From NCBI RefSeq assembly GCF_000422785.1, contig NZ_AUGS01000014.1:1-64000 (forward strand): a stretch of DNA of 64,000 nt, in the 5' to 3' direction. Below, piece after piece: positions 54,767 through 63,032 of the stretch; position 1 is the stretch's first letter; every line of letters starts with the position of its first letter. The notes under the pieces were generated by a model, which worked only from the letters and a program-made list of their open reading frames with translations, had not been told where the DNA came from and made no database searches. A program made the position numbers and the translations under genes. The DNA comes from Pseudovibrio exalbescens DSM 16456 (GTDB lineage Bacteria; Pseudomonadota; Alphaproteobacteria; Rhizobiales; Stappiaceae).

Positions 54767-57453
54767 AGCCGCGCCGGATCAGATCCAAGCTGTTGATGAT
54801 CCTTGGTCTGGCAGTCAGTGCCGTGCTGGCTGCCAGTGTTGCTGCGATTTGGTCCATGCGTGAGATCCGGCAGGAAGTCAGCAATATCACCGAACAGGAA
54901 TTGCCGAAGACCGCGTCCGCGTTGACGATTGCGCGCATAGGCGAGCGGTTGCAACGACGTGGCGAGAGCTTCGTTGCCGCAACGACCAGGCGGGATCGGG
55001 AGGCGATCCAAGCTCAGATTGACGCAGATCTCGCCGTATTGCGGCAGGAAACGGCGTATCTAAGCAGCCGGTTCCCTGTGGAGGGTAGGCTGGAGACCCA
55101 GATCACCGCTTTATCGGAGCAGTTGGTTGGTGAGTTATCCCGGTTGCGCGGTTTGCTTGATGCGGAAACGACGTTGGTTCGAGCGATACAAAATCAGCGA
55201 ACCCAGCTTCTGGATGTTCAGGATCAACTACGCCAAACGCTTGGGCCGTCTATTCTGGCCGTTAATGCCATGCTTCAGCGCCAGAGTGACGCGCCTGACC
55301 CTTTGTTTGAGGCCGCGCTTTCAAGCCAGAAGTCTCTGATAGCAACGGAACGGCTGCTCAGTGTCGCCATGACCCAAGCACTTTTGGTGGAACGGGCCAG
55401 TATTGCCAGCGAAGTAACACTTCAGGCGGGGCACTACGAACGAGCCTTAAGGCAGCTCCAAAGCGCTGTTGGGTCACTGCCTTTGGGTTTGAAAGATGCG
55501 GTTACGGTACATCTGCCCGTGCTGGCCAACCAGACCACATCCATGGGCATGTTCGAGTTACAAGCACAAAAGCAACGCGTTATTGACGATATTCAGGGAG
55601 CAACATCTACGACGCGTGATATTTCCGCTGCGCTCAAAAGGGCCGTGGATGCAATGATTTCTGCTGATCGTGCTTCTCTCAGCGCTGTAACCGATAACCT
55701 GAGTGATCTCTTCTTGTGGCAAACATGGCAGTTCATTATCGGAAGTTTGCTGATCTTGGCCTTCATGACGGCCTTGTCTTATCTGTTTATCGTGCGGCCC
55801 ATCGATGTGAACTTGACTGCCGTCACCGATGCCATGACGAAACTGGCACGCGGAGAACGGGATACCGAAGTGCCGGGTGTGGAGCGTGAAGATGAGATTG
55901 GCGCCTTGGCCCGCGCTTTTACCGTGTTCAAGGACATGGTGTTCCGTATGGAGTTTCTGGATCGGGAGTTGGCGCAGAAGTCTCGGTTGCTTGTCGCAAC
56001 TTTCGACAACATGAACGATGGTTTTACCGTTCATGATGCGAGCGGGCGCATGGTGGCGTGGAATCCAAGGTTTCTCTCCCTTTATGGTTTGAATGAGGAT
56101 TTGGTCTCACTTGGGACTCCTATCGATGATGTACACGAGGAACTTGCCAAGAAAGGGCTGCGGGTATTCTCGGCAACGCACGAAGAAACAACCTTGGGTG
56201 AAATGGCCATGGGGCGCGGAGAACTTGCGAAGCGTTTCGAGATCCTGTTTCCAAATGGCAAGGTCATTGAGCTGCGTAGCAACCCTATTCCCGGGGGCGG
56301 CTTTGTTTCGATCCATATGGATGTGACCGAACAACGGGCAACACAAGAGCAACTCTGGCACGCCCAGAAAATGGAAACTGTCGGTCAGTTGAGCGGCGGG
56401 ATCGCCCATGACTTCAATAATATCCTCGCGGTGATTCTGGGCAATCTCAATATTGCCAAGCGCGAGTCCGTTGACCTGCCCATTGTGCATGATCGAGTCG
56501 GCAAGGCGCTGAGTGCGGCTGGCAGGGCGACCGCACAGGTGGAACGCTTGCTCTCGTTTTCCCGTCAACAGGAGTTGAAACCCGAGCGGGTTGACTTGAA
56601 CCAGTTGATACAAGGGGTAATGGATCTACTCGATACCAGTCTTGGTGGGCGTATTATCCTGGAGACCCGGTTGGAAGAAGGGCTTCCGGAGGTCGTTGTG
56701 GATCCGGGGCAATTGGAAAACGCGCTGATGAACTTGGCGATCAATTCCCGCGATGCCATAGCAGACAGTGGTCGGATTATCATTTCTACGCGCAAAACAC
56801 GTGGGGGAGAGATCGAGGTGGAGGTAACCGACAACGGCGAGGGTATCCCGCAGGCCGCTCTGGCTCAGGTGTTCGAGCCTTTCTTTACCACCAAGCCGAA
56901 GGGAAAAGGGAGCGGCTTGGGTCTGAGCATGATCTATGGCTTTGTCACCCAATCCGGTGGATCCATCGATGTGCGCAGCAGGCCGGGCTTCGGCACCAGT
57001 GTTTTCATGCGGTTCCCGGCAGGTGAGGGCAATGTTGATCGGGCTGACAGCGGCTTGGCGACAACGAACGGGCATGGAGAACGCATTTTAGTGGTTGATG
57101 ATGATGTGGAGCTTCTGGATCTGACGGCCGAGCAACTGCGCGGCTTGGGCTACAAGGTGGTTTGTGCGGTCAACGGCGAGCAGGCGCTCTCATTGTTGGA
57201 GCGGGACTCGGATTTCAAACTGCTCTACTCCGATGTGGCGATGCCAGGGCGGTGGGATGGTGTGAGTCTTGCTCAACGTGTGATTGAGCTTCATCCGCAT
57301 ATAGCGGTGGTTTTGACCACGGCAGAGCGAGGAGCAGTGCGCGATACGCCCTTTATCTGCCTACAGAAACCTGTAGCCGAATACGAGCTTGCGGAGGTTG
57401 TTCAGCAGGTACTTGCCGGTCAAAGCGTTTCGACATCTGCATTGAAGATGTAA
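54763..57453 (+). CDS. Hybrid sensor histidine kinase
   Basis: An 896-residue membrane sensor. Order: helix at residues 10-30; large periplasmic helical sensor (TorS-like) to about 320; second helix (about 328-348); HAMP; PAS-like segment from about 405 (LVATFDNMNDGFTVHDASGR); dimerisation and H-box GQLSGGIAHDFNNILAVI with phospho-His near 547; ATPase N, G1 and G2 boxes (NLAINSRDAI, GEGIPQ, GKGSGLGLSM). A C-terminal receiver follows (ILVVDDDVELLD, phospho-Asp in LYSDVAMPG, Lys in LQKPV). Translationally coupled to the binding protein. Its end overlaps the convergent response regulator by 34 bp. Confidence 0.92.
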   Translation: MKPRRIRSKLLMILGLAVSAVLAASVAAIWSMREIRQEVSNITEQELPKTASALTIARIGERLQRRGESFVAATTRRDREAIQAQIDADLAVLRQETAYLSSRFPVEGRLETQITALSEQLVGELSRLRGLLDAETTLVRAIQNQRTQLLDVQDQLRQTLGPSILAVNAMLQRQSDAPDPLFEAALSSQKSLIATERLLSVAMTQALLVERASIASEVTLQAGHYERALRQLQSAVGSLPLGLKDAVTVHLPVLANQTTSMGMFELQAQKQRVIDDIQGATSTTRDISAALKRAVDAMISADRASLSAVTDNLSDLFLWQTWQFIIGSLLILAFMTALSYLFIVRPIDVNLTAVTDAMTKLARGERDTEVPGVEREDEIGALARAFTVFKDMVFRMEFLDRELAQKSRLLVATFDNMNDGFTVHDASGRMVAWNPRFLSLYGLNEDLVSLGTPIDDVHEELAKKGLRVFSATHEETTLGEMAMGRGELAKRFEILFPNGKVIELRSNPIPGGGFVSIHMDVTEQRATQEQLWHAQKMETVGQLSGGIAHDFNNILAVILGNLNIAKRESVDLPIVHDRVGKALSAAGRATAQVERLLSFSRQQELKPERVDLNQLIQGVMDLLDTSLGGRIILETRLEEGLPEVVVDPGQLENALMNLAINSRDAIADSGRIIISTRKTRGGEIEVEVTDNGEGIPQAALAQVFEPFFTTKPKGKGSGLGLSMIYGFVTQSGGSIDVRSRPGFGTSVFMRFPAGEGNVDRADSGLATTNGHGERILVVDDDVELLDLTAEQLRGLGYKVVCAVNGEQALSLLERDSDFKLLYSDVAMPGRWDGVSLAQRVIELHPHIAVVLTTAERGAVRDTPFICLQKPVAEYELAEVVQQVLAGQSVSTSALKM

Positions 57454-58142
57454 CCTGCACCTCGTTTGGTGCAGATAAACCGTGGTGCATGAGGGTTGGG
57501 CTCGATTTTGCGGCGCAAGCGCAGGATCAGGACGTCAATGGATCTGTCGAAGACTTGATCATCATGTCCGCGGGTGATCTCGAGAAGTTGGTCGCGGGTC
57601 AAGACACGCCTTGGAGCGGAGAGGAATGCTGCCAACAGCGAAAACTCGGCGCTGGTGAGGGGGATCTCTCTGCCACTAGGGCTTTTGAGAATGTGCGCCG
57701 ACAAGTCAACAAAGAAACCCTCAAAACGACGGCAGTCATGGGTCAGCGACGTGGAAAGCTCTTGGCTTTCGCCGGCATCCGGCTTCGTTCGCCGCAATAC
57801 TGCTTTGATGCGTGCAGCCAACTCTCGTGTGCAAACGGGTTTGACGACGTAATCGTCGGCACCCAGTTCCAGACCAATGATCCTGTCTACATTGGATCCC
57901 AGACCGGTCATCATGATGATGGGAATGTTCGACGTAGCCCGCAGCCTTTGGGTGATCTCCAGTCCGCTAAGACCGGGCATCTTGATGTCCAGCAGGATGA
58001 TGTCCGGCAGCTCTTTATCGAGAGCAGAGAACATCTCTTCTGCATTGCTGGCTTCAAACGCCTGCCATCCCATTTGTTGTAGTTCAAAAATGACGAGTTC
58101 CCGAATGTCGGCATCGTCGTCAACGATCAAGACTTTGGTCAT
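57420..58142 (-). CDS. OmpR-family response regulator
   Basis: A 240-residue regulator. The receiver has the acidic pocket DDDAD, phospho-Asp in LLDIKMPG and Lys in VKPV. The C-terminal winged helix carries LTSAEFSLLAAFLSAPRRVLTRDQLLEITRGH and RSIDVLILRLRRKIEPNP. It is the likely output partner of the hybrid kinase, with which it is convergent and shares 34 bp at the 3' end. That kinase has only an internal receiver and no phosphotransfer (HPt) domain, so whether it passes phosphate to this protein directly is open. Confidence 0.93.
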   Translation of the reverse strand: MTKVLIVDDDADIRELVIFELQQMGWQAFEASNAEEMFSALDKELPDIILLDIKMPGLSGLEITQRLRATSNIPIIMMTGLGSNVDRIIGLELGADDYVVKPVCTRELAARIKAVLRRTKPDAGESQELSTSLTHDCRRFEGFFVDLSAHILKSPSGREIPLTSAEFSLLAAFLSAPRRVLTRDQLLEITRGHDDQVFDRSIDVLILRLRRKIEPNPHAPRFICTKRGAGYIFNADVETL

Positions 58143-58319
58143 TCCGATTGTCAGCTGCCATTTGAAGCTACACGCTCAGGACGCTTCACATACTCATGCA
58201 TGTTCAGCGGTTTATTTGGTTGTAGCACACATGGGCAGAGCGGCAAGCTGCATCGGCTTCGGGCATGGTCGGAAAGGACCTCAATGGGGCGTGTTAATGG
58301 TCAGTCGGCCTTTCACGAA

Positions 58320-58346
58320 GAGGCGGCAGGGCCATCCTGCCGCCTC
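58320..58346. terminator. Hairpin terminator after the DUF4198 gene
   Basis: Perfect 11-bp arms GAGGCGGCAGG (58320-58330) and CCTGCCGCCTC (58336-58346) with a 5-base loop, 9 bp past the DUF4198 stop on the minus strand. Short T-richness (TTCG) follows; a stable intrinsic or pausing hairpin. Confidence 0.7.
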
Positions 58347-58354
58347 CCAAAAAC

Positions 58355-59143
58355 CTATTTGAATTCGGTTGCGTTGATCCACAAGACAGCGTCCTGAGAC
58401 AGCTCCTTACCTTCATGTTCGGTGTCCGGTCCCGAACCCAAACATGCAAAGCCCCATGTTCCGGCGCGTGGGATGCCGAAGGTGAACATGCCATTATCGT
58501 CTGTAATGGCGACCATGGCGCTGCCAGGTGTTGGGCCACTTGCATCCTTCGAGAATGCATTTGCTTCCAAGTCGATGGCGGGATTGATGTACTCGATCTC
58601 ACACTCGATCCCGGCTGCTGGTTTGCCTTCGGACAATACCTGGCCTGTAAATGTGCCACCAACGTAAGCCTGATAAGGTTTGGTCAACGGAACGATTTCG
58701 GTTGGCAAGCCTACTGGTTCATTCCACCCGGTTGGGAGGCCTGCCTTGTTAACAAAGCTCTTGGTGATTTGCTGAATGTAGATATCCTCACCCTTCTCAT
58801 AGTAGGGGGCTGGTGTAAGAGTGAAGATGTAGTCGCCGTTGCGGCGCACCTTGTAGGCAGCCTCATAAGCTTTTGCTTCGTTGTGAGCGCCCTGCCAGGT
58901 GACCGGCTTGAGCGTTGGAAGAAGATCTTCGGTTTTGCCTTTGAAGTGAACGTTGAATGCTTCCGGCTCGCCCATGTCCATGACATGACCATTTTCCATG
59001 GGGTGGCCGAAGACCAGTTTGAGATCAAGCTCCTCAGGGGCATCGAGGGTCACATTGGGAGTGTAGAGCAACTGGAAATGTGCCTGCGCGGTACCAGCAA
59101 AGGCAAGAGTGGCGACAGCAACGCCCATCAGCAGTGTTTTCAT
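58355..59143 (-). CDS. DUF4198 exported protein
   Basis: A 262-residue exported protein with a signal peptide (residues 1-21, TAQA then HFQLLY). The mature protein has the DUF4198 pattern: an N-terminal HFQ-type start of the mature chain with histidine as residue 1, a HPMENGHVMDMGEPEAF segment with two histidines, and a carboxypeptidase-regulatory-like beta domain (TGQVLSEGKPAAGIECEIEYI). DUF4198 proteins accompany nickel, cobalt and, here, ferrous transporters and may bind metal in the periplasm. It is convergent with the response regulator and divergent from feoAB with one small gene between. Confidence 0.85.
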   Translation of the reverse strand: MKTLLMGVAVATLAFAGTAQAHFQLLYTPNVTLDAPEELDLKLVFGHPMENGHVMDMGEPEAFNVHFKGKTEDLLPTLKPVTWQGAHNEAKAYEAAYKVRRNGDYIFTLTPAPYYEKGEDIYIQQITKSFVNKAGLPTGWNEPVGLPTEIVPLTKPYQAYVGGTFTGQVLSEGKPAAGIECEIEYINPAIDLEANAFSKDASGPTPGSAMVAITDDNGMFTFGIPRAGTWGFACLGSGPDTEHEGKELSQDAVLWINATEFK

Positions 59144-59299
59144 GGATCTAGACTTTTCCTAGGGTTTTAGGGTTAGGGTGGCTTTGGATACAGCTTCCCC
59201 TTGATCAGAACCGGTTGCCGGTCTGACGATGAAAGTTCGCAATGTCTTGAAGGATGCAAACGGTCTCGGGCCTATGCCCGTACCCAAGGCCGGTTTTGC

Positions 59300-59614
59300 T
59301 TATTCGACGATATCGCTACCTTTGATTTCGACTTCATGGCCGGGGCCAGCATCAAATACGACTGTATAATCGACTTCTGGCTTTTCGAATTCGAACTCAC
59401 TGAAGTCGCCCATTTCTCCTTCAAGAATGACATTTCCGTCGGAATCGAGAACTTTCATGCCGACGCCTGCCGCGGAAGAGCCGTCTGAAAACCCGCCTTC
59501 GCACAGCACGGTGCCATCACCATTGTCATAGCAAGAGCAAAGAGGTGTATGAGCAAGCGCTGCACTGGATAGCGCCATCAGACCCAAAGTTGAGAGAGCG
59601 ATCAGTTTTCTCAT
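59300..59614 (-). CDS. Small exported protein beside feoAB
   Basis: A 104-residue exported protein. The signal peptide covers residues 1-21 (MRKLIALSTLGLMALSSAALA), leaving a mature N-terminus HTPLCSCYDNGDGTVLCEGGF with a histidine and three cysteines. The rest is a small beta-rich acidic domain. I recall similar CSCYDNGDG proteins near DUF4198 and metal uptake genes, with no assigned function. ATG 59614 is chosen because the signal peptide starts there. It is cotranscribed with DUF4198 (156 bp apart) and divergent from feoA. Confidence 0.78.
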   Translation of the reverse strand: MRKLIALSTLGLMALSSAALAHTPLCSCYDNGDGTVLCEGGFSDGSSAAGVGMKVLDSDGNVILEGEMGDFSEFEFEKPEVDYTVVFDAGPGHEVEIKGSDIVE

Positions 59615-59657
59615 TTCTACTATCCTATTTCCATCGTGAGTAAGCATTTGCACCAAT

Positions 59658-59696
59658 TAGTTTAGAATCATCCAAAAATAGAACGAGTCTAAACTA
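59658..59696. promoter_or_regulatory. Inverted repeat between divergent iron genes (candidate Irr/Fur-type site)
   Basis: Perfect 9-bp arms TAGTTTAGA (59658-59666) and TCTAAACTA (59688-59696) with a 21-bp spacer, centre to centre 30 bp, about three helical turns. The half-sites contain TTTAGA/TCTAAA, like the ICE half-sites I recall for Irr in alphaproteobacteria. It lies 43 bases upstream of the small exported gene's start. Binding is inferred. Confidence 0.55.
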
Positions 59697-59785
59697 TCTG
59701 CGTTCTTGCTGTTTGTATGAATTCCAAAGTACTTTGGCTAAAAATTACTTTATTGATAGATTTTGTTGTTGTAAATAGTAGTCAG

Positions 59786-59797
59786 TTGCAATTGCAA
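59786..59797. promoter_or_regulatory. 12-bp palindrome upstream of feoA
   Basis: TTGCAATTGCAA is a perfect palindrome 72 bases upstream of the feoA start. Its TGCAA half-sites resemble Fur/Mur boxes of alphaproteobacteria (TGCAA-type), as far as I recall them. The candidate operator is unproven. Confidence 0.45.
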
Positions 59798-59869
59798 GTG
59801 ACGGCGCTGGCGGCGGTTCCCGCGCCACCTTGTTTTCAAAAAATGTAAAACCAGAAAACGGAGCCGAGC

Positions 59870-60133
59870 ATGATCATGAGAAATTCTGAAGTGATTTCAA
59901 TTAGTTTGCGTTCCTTAAATGATGTTTCGCCTGGCACCCCCGTCTCCATCCGAAAGCTTCACGCAACTGGCGCCGTTCGCCAACGACTACTGGATTTGGG
60001 GCTGATGCCAAACGTGCCTGTGACTGTGGTCCGAGCAGCCCCGCTGAACGATCCGATCGAGCTTCGTGTCGATGCTTCTGCGATCACCTTGCGACGGCAA
60101 GAAGCAGCCACCGTAGAAGTGGATGAGGCATAA
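59870..60133 (+). CDS. feoA: FeoA ferrous iron transport protein
   Basis: An 87-residue SH3-like cytoplasmic protein required for FeoB function. Family elements are SLNDVSPGTPVSIRKLHATGAVRQRLLDLGLMPNVPVTVV and the final IELRVDASAITLRRQEA. The first ATG (59870) has GGAG 6 bases upstream; ATG 59876 is an alternative. Its stop codon precedes the feoB ATG by no spacer at all, so translation is coupled. Confidence 0.93.
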   Translation: MIMRNSEVISISLRSLNDVSPGTPVSIRKLHATGAVRQRLLDLGLMPNVPVTVVRAAPLNDPIELRVDASAITLRRQEAATVEVDEA

Positions 60134-62650
60134 ATGGCTGGTTCAATTCAGGTGGCATTGGCAGGCCAGCAAAATGCAGGGAAGTCAACGCTTTTCAATG
60201 CTCTGACCGGTGCGCGCCAGCACGTTGCCAACTATCCGGGCGTCACCGTCGACAAGAAGTACGGTCACTACAGTTTCAATGGCACCGCGGTGGTCGCGGT
60301 GGACCTGCCGGGGACGTATTCGCTCACTTCGTTTTCACTGGAAGAAAGAGTGGCGCGTGACTTTCTTGTGCGGGAGCGTCCAGATGTCGCAGTCAATGTT
60401 GTGGATGCCGCTAATCTACGTCGTTCCTTGCATTTGACCCTTCAATTGCTGGAGATGGGGCTTAAAACGGTCGTCGCGCTGAACATGATGGATGTGGCGA
60501 AGGGGCGTGGCCTCGACATCGACATTGCCACATTGTCGGCCCGCCTGTCTGTCCCGGTAATTGCTACTGTGGGCAGTCGGGGTGTCGGGCGCGAGGAACT
60601 GAAGCAACTCATTCACGATCGGTCCCGCCGGCCTCAACAGGCCTTGAAGCCGGTAAACTATGGTGAGTTGGAGCCGATTGTTGCCGACGTTGCTCTGTCT
60701 TTGGGTGAGGTGGCGCTCGCCACGTCTCTGCCATCTCGTTGGCTGGCGCTCAAGATACTGGAGGGTGACCAACAAGCTGAGTTGCTCGTGCGTGAGCATA
60801 TGTCTGCAGACAAGGCGCAAACTGTACTCGAAGCTGCACGCGAGATGGCCGCAACCTTCGAGGCGGCTAATGAATGCGATGTCTGTGATCATATTATCAC
60901 GGCGCGAGATGCCCAAATCAGGGCCATTGTCGATGGGTGTGTTAAAGCGTCAGCGACGAAAGGGGAAACTCTCACAAGCAGGGTTGATCGTGTTCTTCTG
61001 AACCGGTTGGCCGCCCCCTTTTTTCTCGTGCTTACCGTCTATCTGATCTATCAGGTTTCAATCGTTTGGGGCTATGAACTAACCAATTACACGTGGCCGT
61101 ATCTGGCCAAAACGCGTGAGTTGATTGCCGGGCTGTTGCCGAATGCAGGCTTTCTGGAGGATCCGTACACACGCTCCATGGGGCTGTGGCTAGTGGATTC
61201 CGCGAACACGCTTTTGAACTATGTCCCGATTTTCCTGATCCTGTTTGCGTTGATCGCCATACTTGAAGATTCGGGATACATGGCGCGGATCGCGTTCATT
61301 CTAGACAAGATACTGCATCGGTTTGGTTTGCATGGGCAAAGCACCCTGCCGCTCATTCTTGGCGGCGTGTTTGCAGGTGGTTGTGCAGTGCCCGGCATCA
61401 TGGCAACCAAGGGTATTCCAGACAACCGGGCTCGGATGGCAACAATTTTCGCCGTGCCTTTCATGAATTGCCTAGCAAAGGTACCCCTCTACACCTTGCT
61501 GTTGGGTATATTCTTCGTCGAGGACAAGTCGTTGATGATGTTCTACATTTCAACGATGACCATCATTTTTGCGTTGCTGGTCTCCAAGCTGTTGACCAAG
61601 ACGGTGCTGCGCGGTCAGGAAACCTCCCCCTTTGTCATGGAAATGCCGACCTATCATTTGCCGACCGTGTCTGGTGTATTGCGTCGGTCCTTTGAGCGCA
61701 CATGGATTTATATCAAGAAGGTTGGCACCATAGTGATTGCTGTGGCGGTCGTGGTCTTTACGTTGTTGCAATTCCCCGGCTTGCCAGAGGAACGGATGGC
61801 TTACTACGAAAGCCAAGCGATAACTGCGGTCGAGAAATTCCAAAAGGCCATGAACGGCACGTCTTATGCGGCTGTTGCCGAGGATGAAAACATCGTGCCG
61901 CTGGTCAATTTTTATAGCAACTACAAGCGAGCGAAATTGAATGCAGGTGGCGCAGCCGGCTCCAAGCGCGTGGCCGAAACGTTCCAAGCTGAAAATCCGG
62001 CGTTCTACGCGTTGGTAAAGCCGCCGCGCGGTGACAAGGATGCCAAAAAGGGACGGCGCGCGCTGCGAAGTCTGATCCGCACACGCATGACGTTACGACG
62101 GGACATGAAGGAAGAACGGATCACGAACTCCTTCCTCGGTGTGGTCGGCCGCTCCATGGAGCCAGTAACACAATTTGCTGGTTTCGATTGGAAGATCAAT
62201 GTGGCCTTGCTGTCGTCTTTTGCGGCTCGGGAAAGCAGCGTAGCCACTTTAGGGGTGCTGTTTCAGCAGGACGATGATCAGAACAGTTCACTTGAGGATC
62301 GCATGGGTTCAGAAACCCGTAGCGGCGGCGCCACTGCCTTGCTTGCGGTATCAATGATCCTGTTTTTCGCGTTGTATCCCCCATGTCTGGCGACGACGGT
62401 CATGGTGAAGGTGCAAACAGGCTCTTACATGTGGATGCTGTTTTCCATCCTGTTCCCGACCGTGTTGGGGCTGACAGTGTCCAGCCTGGTCTATTCCATA
62501 GGAGTTGCGACCGGTGTCTCCGGCATACAGATGATGACGATCGTCTATTTCTCGGCACTTGCCCTGTTGATCATCGTTGGCTTGATGAGTGACAGGCGTT
62601 CAGCGTTGCGACTGCGACGGATGACTACCGAAGTATCAGGAGGTTCGTGA
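60134..62650 (+). CDS. feoB: FeoB ferrous iron transporter
   Basis: An 838-residue inner-membrane Fe2+ transporter. The N-terminal G-domain has G1 GQQNAGKST (residues 11-19), G3 DLPGTY, and G4 NMMD. A helical guanine-dissociation inhibitor-like region follows, then two Gate domains beginning near residues 345 and 690. Between the Gate blocks, after about residue 555, lies a soluble insert of about 100 residues rich in Lys/Arg, which makes the protein longer than E. coli FeoB (773). Full length. The next gene starts at its last base. Confidence 0.96.
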   Translation: MAGSIQVALAGQQNAGKSTLFNALTGARQHVANYPGVTVDKKYGHYSFNGTAVVAVDLPGTYSLTSFSLEERVARDFLVRERPDVAVNVVDAANLRRSLHLTLQLLEMGLKTVVALNMMDVAKGRGLDIDIATLSARLSVPVIATVGSRGVGREELKQLIHDRSRRPQQALKPVNYGELEPIVADVALSLGEVALATSLPSRWLALKILEGDQQAELLVREHMSADKAQTVLEAAREMAATFEAANECDVCDHIITARDAQIRAIVDGCVKASATKGETLTSRVDRVLLNRLAAPFFLVLTVYLIYQVSIVWGYELTNYTWPYLAKTRELIAGLLPNAGFLEDPYTRSMGLWLVDSANTLLNYVPIFLILFALIAILEDSGYMARIAFILDKILHRFGLHGQSTLPLILGGVFAGGCAVPGIMATKGIPDNRARMATIFAVPFMNCLAKVPLYTLLLGIFFVEDKSLMMFYISTMTIIFALLVSKLLTKTVLRGQETSPFVMEMPTYHLPTVSGVLRRSFERTWIYIKKVGTIVIAVAVVVFTLLQFPGLPEERMAYYESQAITAVEKFQKAMNGTSYAAVAEDENIVPLVNFYSNYKRAKLNAGGAAGSKRVAETFQAENPAFYALVKPPRGDKDAKKGRRALRSLIRTRMTLRRDMKEERITNSFLGVVGRSMEPVTQFAGFDWKINVALLSSFAARESSVATLGVLFQQDDDQNSSLEDRMGSETRSGGATALLAVSMILFFALYPPCLATTVMVKVQTGSYMWMLFSILFPTVLGLTVSSLVYSIGVATGVSGIQMMTIVYFSALALLIIVGLMSDRRSALRLRRMTTEVSGGS

Positions 62651-62862
62651 TGGAGGACAAGGCTATCCTCGATGCAGCATCGTCCGGCCTGGCGGACTAT
62701 GCCATCGTTGTGCTCGTAATCCTTGGGGCGCTTTACTACCTCTATCGCAAGTTATGGGTGCGAAAGGGGGCCTGTGATTCCTGTCCGCAGAGCAAGACCG
62801 GGTGTGCTGGTTGCGCACCTAAGTTCACGGGGTCTGACGGTGATGAAACGGGAAAAACATAG
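62650..62862 (+). CDS. FeoB-associated Cys-rich membrane protein
   Basis: A 70-residue protein with one membrane helix (ADYAIVVLVILGALYYLYRKL) and a cysteine cluster just after it, KGACDSCPQSKTGCAGC. This is the FeoB_associated family, which may take the place of FeoC. The ATG overlaps the feoB stop by one base (TGATG), so the three genes feoA-feoB-this form one translationally coupled unit. The cysteines might bind iron or an Fe-S cluster; not established. Confidence 0.85.
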   Translation: MEDKAILDAASSGLADYAIVVLVILGALYYLYRKLWVRKGACDSCPQSKTGCAGCAPKFTGSDGDETGKT

Positions 62863-62978
62863 TCTTTCGGCAGACCAGCGTTTCGGTGCTCTCACGCCGA
62901 GAGCCGGTTGGCGATTTCTGGCACAGGTAGTCGGCTGATCAAGCCATTCGATCATTGGTTGCCAAGCTCATAGAGAGA

Positions 62979-63008
62979 GGCGGCGCTGCTCAACAGAACA
63001 GTGCCGCC
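62979..63008 (-). terminator. Hairpin after the sugar-binding protein gene
   Basis: GGCGGC (62979-62984) pairs with GCCGCC (63003-63008), with CTG/CAG extending the stem inside the loop. It lies 25 bp past the stop codon on the minus strand; the tail is TCTCTCTAT rather than a pure T-run. Confidence 0.55.
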
Positions 63009-63032
63009 CTCAGAATTGTTGGCAAGCGGGGC

